DNA of 8,475 nt from contig JAJQAS010000076.1 in assembly GCA_021203685.1 (NCBI GenBank), forward strand, positions 1 through 8,475. The letters run 5' to 3'. Source of the stretch: Clostridiales bacterium (GTDB lineage: Bacteria > Bacillota > Clostridia > Oscillospirales > Oscillospiraceae). A program made the translations under genes and the position numbers. Below, one piece after another: positions 1-5,456 of the stretch (within the stretch, counting starts at the first letter, position 1; the number at the start of each line of letters is the position of its first letter). The notes under the pieces are model-generated. The model saw nothing but the letters and a program-made list of their open reading frames with translations. It was not told the origin of the DNA and searched no databases.

Positions 1-105
1 ACATGGCCCAGCGCAGAGGCGAGACGGAAAACACTTCCGAAGCGTAACACAACCAACTCTCCCAGGCGGGGACTCCCGTCTGGGAGCCTCTGAACAGGAT
101 TCAAC
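1..105 (+). mobile_element. Possible right end of an IS200/IS605-type (TnpB) element, partial
   Basis: This stretch does not read as GH1 protein in any frame, although GH1 sequence begins just after it. It holds a perfect-length 12-bp hairpin (59-86) and then GATTCAAC at 98-105, which includes a TCAA tetranucleotide 14 nt past the hairpin foot. Family knowledge: IS200/IS605 right ends carry a subterminal hairpin shortly before a cleavage tetranucleotide (TCAA in IS608), and the 3' end of tnpB overlaps an omega RNA running to that border. A reading frame open from base 3 stops at TAA 45-47, about 55 nt before the proposed border, a spacing that would suit the tail of tnpB. No TnpB motif is visible because the window starts too late. 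The identity is inferred from structure and position alone. Other explanations are another kind of insertion, a deletion junction or an assembly join. Confidence 0.35.
59..86 (+). other. 12-bp hairpin with GACT loop
   Basis: CTCCCAGGCGGG (59-70) pairs with CCCGTCTGGGAG (75-86) around a four-base loop. All 12 positions pair if one G-T wobble (66 with 79) is allowed. No T-run follows on the plus strand, and the bases before it on the minus strand are not U-rich either, so it does not look like an intrinsic terminator. It would fit the subterminal hairpin of an IS200/IS605 right end, or a stem of the omega RNA. Confidence 0.7.
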
Positions 106-106
106 C

Positions 107-394
107 GAAGGGAGCGTTCGGGAGGCCACCAACGGCGTGGCGGCCTGCATTGCCGAGGACATCCCGGTGAAGGGGCACCTCAACTGGAGCCTGCTGGACA
201 ACTTTGAGTGGCAGAAGGACTGCGGTATGACCTTTGGGCTGATCGCCGTGGAACGGAAAAACCAGATGCGGATCATCAAGTCCAGTCTGGCGTATCTCGG
301 CAGTCGAAAAGAACTGTTTCGCGGTCTATGGGACTGCCTGATCTGTGAGAGGAAAACAAAAGGAACGACTAAATCGTCATTTCAGGAAGATTAG
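107..394 (+). pseudogene. GH1 beta-glucosidase-type glycosidase, C-terminal remnant
   Basis: The frame 107-394 carries the unmistakable C-terminal end of glycoside hydrolase family 1. It has DIPVKGHLNWSLLDNFEW (about 158-211), then GMTFGLIAVER and a SLAYLG ending. In GH1 enzymes the Glu and Trp of the NFEW motif bind the sugar in the -1 site. A full GH1 enzyme is about 450 residues. Here fewer than 100 remain, and both catalytic glutamates (the NEP and TENG motifs) are absent. Upstream of about base 105 the frame stays open but the translated sequence has no GH1 character, which suggests interruption by another element rather than a simple edge effect. A GTG at 137 could open an 85-codon frame, but it lies inside the conserved domain and has no good ribosome site. 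The tail after SLAYLG (about 30 residues) is longer than usual. GH2 follows after 11 nt, so the two were probably co-transcribed. The remnant cannot be active on its own. Confidence 0.75.
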
Positions 395-398
395 GAGG
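393..398 (+). promoter_or_regulatory. Ribosome binding site of the GH2 gene
   Basis: AGGAGG lies 7 nt before the ATG at 406 and overlaps the TAG stop of the GH1 remnant (392-394). It fixes the GH2 start. It also shows that translation of GH2 would originally have been coupled to the end of GH1. Confidence 0.85.
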
Positions 399-405
399 AG
401 ATTCT

Positions 406-2769
406 ATGACAAGAACAGCGTTCTGTCAGGGCTGGACATTCGGAAAGGCCGGAGAGACCGCGCTGACCCCGGTGTGTCTGCCCCACGACGCCATGCAGAC
501 GGAGACCCGGCGGGCGGACGCGCCCTCCGGAAGCGGCGGCGGGTACTATCCCGGCGGCAGCTATGTCTACGAAAAGACCTTCACCGCGCCCCCCGAATGG
601 GCGGAGCAGGAGGTCATGGTGGAGTTCGAGGGGGTTTACCCCACTGCGAAGGTGTTTTTGAACGGGACAGAGATCGGCGGCTGCGCCTACGGCTATGACC
701 TGTTCCGGGTGGCGCTGCGGGGGCTGATTTACGGCGGCGAGAACACCCTGCGGGTGGAGGCGGACAACAGCGAGACCCCCAACAGCCGCTGGTACAGCGG
801 CGCGGGCATCTACCGCCCGGCGTGGCTGCTGACCATGAACCGGGAACACATTCTGCCCGACGGCGTGCGGGTCACCACGGTCTCCTATGACCCGGCGGTC
901 ATCCATGTGGAAGTGGAAACGACGCTGGGAGAGACTTCCGGGGCGGAGATTTTAGTGGAGGTTTTGTACCAGGGAGAGGTCATCGTCCAAGGCGCTGGCT
1001 GTTCGCTGGACATCCCCATCCCCGACGCGAAGCTCTGGGACGAGCGGCACCCCGACCTCTACCAGTGCGCCGTTACACTGCGGAAAAACGGCGAAACGCT
1101 GGACACCCAGACCGTCAGCTTCGGCATCCGCAAAATCGAGTGGTCCCCCAAAGGCTTTTTCGTCAACGGCAGGAGCGTCCTCCTGAAGGGCGGCTGTGTC
1201 CACCACGACAACGGCATTTTGGGGGCGCGAAGCTACGACAAATCGGAGTGGCGGCGCGTTGCAAAGCTGAAAAAGGCGGGCTTCAACGCCATTCGCTCCT
1301 CCCACAACCCGGCCTGCCGCGCCATGCTGGAGGCCTGCGATGCCCTGGGCGTCTACGTGATGGACGAGCTTTGGGATATGTGGGACAAATCCAAGACGGA
1401 ATTTGACTATTCCGGGCGGTTTCTCGAACATTACGAGGGCGATATTGAGGCCATCGCGGCCAAGGACTACAACCACCCCTCGGTGGTGCTGTACTCCATC
1501 GGCAACGAAGTGACCGAACCGGCCAAGCCGGAGGGGGTCGCGCTGGCGGGGAAACTCTGCGGCAAAATGCGCCAGGCAGACCCCACCCGCCCGGTGACGG
1601 CGGGCATCAACCTGACGCTCCTGCTGCTGGCCACCATGGAGAACAACCCCCTGGCCGGAGGCGGCAGCGGGGCGGCCCCCTCTACCCAGGAGATGAACAG
1701 CACCGCCTACAACGCCATGGTCTCCATGATGGGCAACCGCATGACTCTGGCGGCGGCGCGGCCGGAGGCCGACGCCATTGCCTCCCCGGTGCTGGATCTG
1801 CTGGACGTCGCCGGGTACAACTACGCCGTCAGCCGCTACGCGGGAGAGGGGGAACAGCACCCGGACCGCATCGTGGTGGGCAGCGAGACCTACCCCTACG
1901 AACTGGCAAGGACCTGGCCGCTGGTGGAAAAATACCCTCACTTAATTGGCGACTTCATGTGGACCGCCTGGGACTACCTGGGCGAGGCCGGCATCGGTGG
2001 CTGGTCTTACGACCCGGAGGACATCGGGTTTGACAAGAAATATCCCTGGCTGCTGGCGAACGCGGGGGCCTTCGACATCCTGGGCAACGACAACGCGGAG
2101 GCGGGGCTGGCCTCTGTCGTCTGGGGAGCGCGGACTGTGCCGTATATCGGGGTCTGCCCGGTGAACCACCCCGGCGTGGTGCCCAGTCAGGCCATCTGGC
2201 GGGGCAGCAACGCCATGCCCTACTGGTCCTACCTGGGCTGCGACGGGAACAACACGGAGGTGGAGGTCTACACCACGGCCCCGGAGGTGGAGCTGTTCGT
2301 CAACGGGAAGTCCTGTGGGCGGAAGCAGCCCCAGGACGCGCTGGCCGTGTTCCATCTCCCCTATGAGCCGGGAGAACTGCGGGCGGTGGCCTACGGCGCG
2401 GACGGCGCGGTTGTGGCCGAGAGCAGCCTGCGCTCCGCCGACGCGCAGACCCAAATTACCATCACCCCGGAGGAACCCACCGCGAAGCGGGGCGACATCC
2501 TCTATCTGGACGTCTCTCTCACCGGGGCAAACGGCGAGATCGAGTGCAACCGGGACGCCCTGCTGACGGTGGACGTGACCGGCGGCGAGCTGCTGGCCTT
2601 CGGCAGCGCCGACCCCAAGACGGAGGAGACCTTCCTCAACCGGCAGCACACCACTTACTACGGCAGAGCCCAGGCGGTGGTCCGGTGCGCCCCGACTGCG
2701 GAGCGGCTGGTGGTGACCGTGACCGGCGTAGGACTGGCCGATGCCCAGGCAGTCCTGCCGGTGGAGTAA
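406..2769 (+). CDS. GH2 glycosidase, beta-galactosidase-like, cytoplasmic
   Basis: The 787-residue protein has the family 2 order: an N-terminal jelly-roll sugar-binding domain (about 5-140, with SRWYSGAGIYRP at 127-138), an Ig-like domain (about 150-245), and a TIM barrel from about 250. Barrel motifs seen are GGCVHHDNGILGA (from 262), RSSHNP (297-302) and SIGNEV with Glu368, the expected acid/base. Glu494 in VVGSETYP is the expected nucleophile. A DUF4982-like domain follows (about 600-665), then a C-terminal beta domain typical of this subfamily. There is no signal peptide, so it should act in the cytoplasm on sugars already imported. The beta-glucuronidase NxK signature was not found, which favours a beta-galactosidase-type activity, but substrate cannot be read with certainty. 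An insert rich in Leu, Ala and Met lies between the two catalytic Glu (about 405-460). The gene sits 11 nt after the GH1 remnant and 28 nt before a LysR gene, suggesting one operon. Confidence 0.93.
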   Translation: MTRTAFCQGWTFGKAGETALTPVCLPHDAMQTETRRADAPSGSGGGYYPGGSYVYEKTFTAPPEWAEQEVMVEFEGVYPTAKVFLNGTEIGGCAYGYDLFRVALRGLIYGGENTLRVEADNSETPNSRWYSGAGIYRPAWLLTMNREHILPDGVRVTTVSYDPAVIHVEVETTLGETSGAEILVEVLYQGEVIVQGAGCSLDIPIPDAKLWDERHPDLYQCAVTLRKNGETLDTQTVSFGIRKIEWSPKGFFVNGRSVLLKGGCVHHDNGILGARSYDKSEWRRVAKLKKAGFNAIRSSHNPACRAMLEACDALGVYVMDELWDMWDKSKTEFDYSGRFLEHYEGDIEAIAAKDYNHPSVVLYSIGNEVTEPAKPEGVALAGKLCGKMRQADPTRPVTAGINLTLLLLATMENNPLAGGGSGAAPSTQEMNSTAYNAMVSMMGNRMTLAAARPEADAIASPVLDLLDVAGYNYAVSRYAGEGEQHPDRIVVGSETYPYELARTWPLVEKYPHLIGDFMWTAWDYLGEAGIGGWSYDPEDIGFDKKYPWLLANAGAFDILGNDNAEAGLASVVWGARTVPYIGVCPVNHPGVVPSQAIWRGSNAMPYWSYLGCDGNNTEVEVYTTAPEVELFVNGKSCGRKQPQDALAVFHLPYEPGELRAVAYGADGAVVAESSLRSADAQTQITITPEEPTAKRGDILYLDVSLTGANGEIECNRDALLTVDVTGGELLAFGSADPKTEETFLNRQHTTYYGRAQAVVRCAPTAERLVVTVTGVGLADAQAVLPVE

Positions 2770-2787
2770 ACACAGGCGCCGCCGCCC

Positions 2788-2793
2788 AGGAGG
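2788..2793 (+). promoter_or_regulatory. Ribosome binding site of the LysR gene
   Basis: AGGAGG stands 4 nt before ATG 2798. It decides the start: the frame is open back to a possible start at 2741, but that would lie inside the GH2 gene and add 19 Arg-rich residues ahead of the conserved LysR N-terminus. Confidence 0.75.
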
Positions 2794-2797
2794 CACC

Positions 2798-3715
2798 ATG
2801 GACACAAAAAATCTCGTCACACTGATTACCATTGCCGAAACCGGCAGCTTTCAAAGGGCGGCAGCGCAGCTAAACTATGCGCCGTCCACGGTCACGTCCC
2901 AAATACGTCAGCTGGAAACAGAGCTGTCCATTCGGCTGTTTGAAAAAGTCGGGCGAAAGATGGAGCTTACGCAGACAGGAAGAGAGGTTCTGCCATTGGT
3001 CAGGACCATCCTGAAAAATGTTGAGCAGATCCGCGACTACAAAGAGAATACCGCAGAAATCACGGGTACACTGCGGCTGGTCGCGCCGGACACGATTTTT
3101 GTCTATGTCATGCAGCCCATGCTCAAGGCAATCATGCAGAAAGCGCCTCAGGTGCAGCTGATTTTCAACTCGGTCCCATCAGACGAGGTCAGCCGGGCGA
3201 TCGTGGAGCGGACGGCCGATATTGGTATTGACTGCGACAGGGAGCACTTTCCCGACGAGGTCCTGCACCCGGCAGGAAAGGCGTTCCAGGCGTGTTTGGT
3301 CGCCTCGCCGCTGCTCGCCCCGGCTGCGCGTGACTTTCTTTCCCCGCACCAGAAGAAACCGATCAGCATGATCCTGAACGAGCCAAACGCAAACTACCAG
3401 AAAGAGATCGCGGACTATTTTGAGAGAAAGGCAATCGTGCTGAATCACCACATGAAACTGCAAAGCATTGAAGCTGTCAAAAGAAGCGTCAGGGACAACC
3501 TGGGAATTGCCTATGTTCCGCGGTTTTCTGTGGAAGAGGAACTGGACAACGGCTCCCTGATCCGCCTGGCAACAGAGCTGGATGACAGGCTGTACGCCTC
3601 GGTGTGCGTGTTCCATAAAGACAGCTGGATCAGTCCGCAGATGGAATTGGCGTTCAGCATGATGCAGGTGAAAACGGATATCGGCTGCAGCAGGGACACG
3701 GACACGGGGTTTTGA
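2798..3715 (+). CDS. LysR-family transcriptional regulator
   Basis: The 305-residue product has the usual LysR length and layout. The N-terminal winged helix-turn-helix spans about residues 3-60 (GSFQRAAAQLNYAPSTVTSQ, then RQLE, LF, LTQTG), followed by the linker helix to about 85. The effector-binding periplasmic-binding-protein-like domain runs from TGTLRL (89-94) to about 295. It should bind DNA as a tetramer and respond to a small molecule. The ligand cannot be read from sequence. Most LysR genes are divergent from their target operon; this one lies 28 nt downstream of GH2 on the same strand, so it is probably co-transcribed. A role in controlling the glycosidase operon is inferred from position only. 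Its base composition is clearly lower in GC than GH2: hand counts of G+C per 60 bases are 44 at 1741-1800, 32 at 2821-2880 and 26 at 3421-3480. This suggests a different origin. A terminator hairpin follows the stop. Confidence 0.93.
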   Translation: MDTKNLVTLITIAETGSFQRAAAQLNYAPSTVTSQIRQLETELSIRLFEKVGRKMELTQTGREVLPLVRTILKNVEQIRDYKENTAEITGTLRLVAPDTIFVYVMQPMLKAIMQKAPQVQLIFNSVPSDEVSRAIVERTADIGIDCDREHFPDEVLHPAGKAFQACLVASPLLAPAARDFLSPHQKKPISMILNEPNANYQKEIADYFERKAIVLNHHMKLQSIEAVKRSVRDNLGIAYVPRFSVEEELDNGSLIRLATELDDRLYASVCVFHKDSWISPQMELAFSMMQVKTDIGCSRDTDTGF

Positions 3716-3730
3716 AAGAAACAGAAGAGC

Positions 3731-3773
3731 AAAGGTCCAGGGAACTGCCGTTTCGGCAATTTCCCGGACCTTT
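3731..3773. terminator. Hairpin between convergent genes, probably a two-way terminator
   Basis: AAAGGTCC, GGGAA and GCCG on the left pair with CGGC, TTCCC and GGACCTTT on the right, with small internal mismatches and a TTT loop. It begins 15 nt after the LysR stop. The tract after it is short on the plus strand (TTTG). On the minus strand it is followed by a T-rich run (CTTTGCTCTTCTGTTTCTTT). It would stop transcripts from the LysR side and those arriving from trmO. The other bases of the 3716-3916 gap show only a weak 5-bp hairpin at 3888-3900 and no convincing gene. Confidence 0.75.
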
Positions 3774-3916
3774 GTGCAGAAAAAAGAACCGTCAATTATC
3801 TCCACATGACATGGACCCGCTGGCCAAGATGCCTCGCAGGCAGCGGAGGGCATGGGCTCCCATGGAAACGGGGCCAACCTCCCGTCAAAAGGCCGCCTTT
3901 CAGCCCGTCTCCGGCG

Positions 3917-4609
3917 TCATCCGCCCAGCGGGGCGACCTCCCGGACCGTCAGCACCCCCTCCGCCACGGTGAAGCGCACGTTCAGCCCCCCGAAGCCCAG
4001 CCCATAGACCCGTTCCGGGTCCTGCTGGTAGGAGGGGCGGGGGTCTTGGGCCAGCACGCCGGTCAGCGCCTCCCGCCGCTCCGGCGGCACCTGCTCCAGC
4101 AGAGCCTGGGGGAACACCACCTCCAGCTCCTGGGGGCGCTGGTTGCCCGTGAAGCCCCCCGCCGCGTCCGGGTGGCTGTCGGCGTAGGGAATGTAGGGCT
4201 TGATATCGAAAATGGGGGTGCCGTCCATCAGGTCGGCCCCCGTCACGTGGAGCACCGGCCCCAGGGCGGGGTCCAGCTCCACCCGCTCCAGCCCCACGGA
4301 GGACAGGCCAATGGCGTTGGGCCGGTAGGGGGAGCGGGTGGCGAACACCCCCATCCGGGCGTTGCCGCCCAGCCGGGGCGGGCGCACCGTGGGGGACCAG
4401 TCCGCCCGGACGGCCTGGGAGAACTGCCAGATGAGCCAAATGTGGGAAAAGCCCTCCAGCCCCCGCACCGCCTCCGCCACCCGGTACTCCGGCTCAAAGA
4501 CGATGGTGGCTTTTAACGCCTCCACCAGGCCGCTCTGCCGGGGCACGCCGAACTTGCTGGCGAAGTCCGTGTGGATGCGGGCGATGATTTTCATTTCCGT
4601 CGTTTCCAT
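3917..4609 (-). CDS. trmO: tRNA t6A37 N6-methyltransferase TrmO (TsaA/YaeB family)
   Basis: TrmO uses S-adenosylmethionine to methylate N6-threonylcarbamoyl-adenosine at position 37 of certain ANN-decoding tRNAs, giving m6t6A. The 230-residue product matches the family over its whole length: FGVPRQ (20-25), SHIWLIWQF (55-63), PPRLGG (77-82), GVFATRSPYRPNAIGLS (87-103), DLMDGTPIFDIKPYIPYAD (126-143), and the C-terminal DPRPSY (189-194) and FGGLNVRF (206-213). The E. coli protein is about 235 residues, so this is full length with both the N-terminal beta-barrel and the small C-terminal domain. The chosen start is ATG 4609-4607, which overlaps the truA stop by one base (TGATG) and has AAGGTGG 7 nt ahead. 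A start at 4633 would add eight unconserved residues inside truA. The overlap implies translational coupling to truA. Nothing in the motifs looks damaged. Confidence 0.93.
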   Translation of the reverse strand: METTEMKIIARIHTDFASKFGVPRQSGLVEALKATIVFEPEYRVAEAVRGLEGFSHIWLIWQFSQAVRADWSPTVRPPRLGGNARMGVFATRSPYRPNAIGLSSVGLERVELDPALGPVLHVTGADLMDGTPIFDIKPYIPYADSHPDAAGGFTGNQRPQELEVVFPQALLEQVPPERREALTGVLAQDPRPSYQQDPERVYGLGFGGLNVRFTVAEGVLTVREVAPLGG

Positions 4610-5343
4610 CAGTAGTCCACCTTCACGAGACACAGGCCCTCCGGCGGGGCGGTGGGGCCTGCCAGCCGCCGGTCTCTGGCCTCCAAAATGTCCGCCATCT
4701 GCTCCGGGGCCATCCGGCCATAGCCTACCTCCAGCAGCGTCCCCACCAGAATGCGCACCATATTCTGCAAAAAACCGGTGCCGTGAACATTGAAATAGAG
4801 ATAGCCCCCTTTGCGGACGATTTCGATGGTATCCACCGTGCGGACGGTGGATTTTTTCATCTTGGGGTTGCCGCAGAAGCTGCGGAAGTTGTGCTCCCCC
4901 TGGAGGATGGCCGCCGCCCGGCGCATGGCCTCCAGGTCGGGGGTGGTGTCCAGCCGGGTCACGTAGCGCCGGTGGAACACCGGCTTCACCGGCCCGTCAA
5001 AGCAGGTGTAGCAGTAGGTCTTGCCCACCGCCTTATAGCGGGCGTGGAACCGGGGAGCGGCCTCCCGCACCTCCTTCACGGCGATGTCGTCGGGGAGGTA
5101 GCGGTTCAGGTAGTCCCGGATCTCCTCCGGGGAGCGCTGGGTCTCCGCCTGGAAGCTGGCTACCATCCCTTTGGCGTGGACGCCCGCGTCGGTGCACCCC
5201 GCGCCGATGACCTCCACCTGCGCCCCGCACATCCGCGCCAGCACGGCCTCCAACTTGCCCTGGATGGTGTCCCTGCCGGGCTGGTGCTCCCAGCCGTAGT
5301 AGCGGGTGCCGTCGTACATCAGGGTCATTTTGTAATTCTTCAC
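4609..5343 (-). CDS. truA: tRNA pseudouridine synthase TruA, with an atypical active-site motif
   Basis: TruA converts uridine to pseudouridine at positions 38-40 of the tRNA anticodon arm. The 244-residue product aligns end to end with the family: LMYDGTRYYGW (8-18), DTIQGKLE (25-32), TDAGVHA (51-57) with Asp52 as catalytic nucleophile, FHARYKAVGKTYCY (96-109), FRSFCG (153-158), FLQNMVRILVGTLLEVG (195-211) and EGLCLVKVDY at the end. Two positions differ from the norm. The GRTD motif reads GCTD, with Cys50 in place of Arg, and the GWQRQ-type motif reads GWEHQ. The Arg (Arg58 in E. coli) helps position the tRNA, so activity or substrate choice may differ. The start is GTG 5343-5341, supported by GGAGG 7 nt upstream. 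The first internal ATG would be residue 6. It is followed directly by trmO, and a terminator hairpin ends 37 nt upstream. It could be a secondary TruA paralogue; whether another copy exists cannot be seen here. Confidence 0.92.
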   Translation of the reverse strand: MKNYKMTLMYDGTRYYGWEHQPGRDTIQGKLEAVLARMCGAQVEVIGAGCTDAGVHAKGMVASFQAETQRSPEEIRDYLNRYLPDDIAVKEVREAAPRFHARYKAVGKTYCYTCFDGPVKPVFHRRYVTRLDTTPDLEAMRRAAAILQGEHNFRSFCGNPKMKKSTVRTVDTIEIVRKGGYLYFNVHGTGFLQNMVRILVGTLLEVGYGRMAPEQMADILEARDRRLAGPTAPPEGLCLVKVDY

Positions 5344-5350
5344 GGTGGTT

Positions 5351-5355
5351 CCTCC
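5351..5355 (-). promoter_or_regulatory. Ribosome binding site of truA, favouring a GTG start
   Basis: GGAGG on the minus strand is separated by 7 nt from GTG 5343-5341. From the next in-frame ATG (5328) it would be 22 nt away, too far. This makes GTG the likely start. Confidence 0.75.
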
Positions 5356-5380
5356 AAAGAACGGTCTCTGTCAACAAAAC

Positions 5381-5423
5381 AGGGGAAAAGTACCCGCAGC
5401 GAAAACGCAGGTGCTTTTCCCCT
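5381..5423 (-). terminator. Intrinsic terminator of the surface-protein gene
   Basis: AGGGGAAAAG at 5381-5390 pairs perfectly with CTTTTCCCCT at 5414-5423, and the inner part adds ACC/GGT and GC/GC pairs. Read on the minus strand, the stem is followed by GTTTTGTT. It lies 33 nt past the stop codon of the surface-protein gene (5457-5459) and ends 37 nt before the truA start. On the plus strand it is followed by TTATTCT, so some activity in that direction is possible. Confidence 0.85.
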
Positions 5424-5456
5424 TTATTCTAGGCTATGATTCGGTTGTTTGCAAGG

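Noticed and set aside
3..47. Small frame ATG to TAA (14 codons) at the left edge
   Set aside because: It is too short and has no visible upstream context. It may be the tail of a longer gene such as tnpB, but the frame cannot be assigned.
86..126. Group II intron 3' end (domain V)
   Set aside because: The segment does not have the 34-nt domain V pattern with an AGC triad at the stem base and a GAAA-type loop.
952..1941. Minus-strand frame of 329 codons, with others at 391-906 and 1942-2832
   Set aside because: These are antisense shadows of the high-GC GH2 gene, with no conserved motifs and no ribosome sites.
3888..3900. AAAGG-CCG-CCTTT hairpin just after the trmO stop as its terminator
   Set aside because: The stem has only 5 bp and a 3-nt loop. 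The hairpin at 3731-3773 is far stronger.
3712..3972. Short plus-strand frame of 86 codons after LysR
   Set aside because: It reads through the terminator hairpin and into the antisense of trmO, with no ribosome site and no motif.
3806..4516. Plus-strand frame of 236 codons across trmO, and 4783-5439 across truA
   Set aside because: They are antisense to conserved enzymes and rich in Pro/Arg/Gly/Val; no family is recognisable.
5370..5375. TTGACA (minus strand) as a -35 box for truA
   Set aside because: No TATAAT-like hexamer is found 16-18 nt downstream; that spot is occupied by the ribosome binding site.
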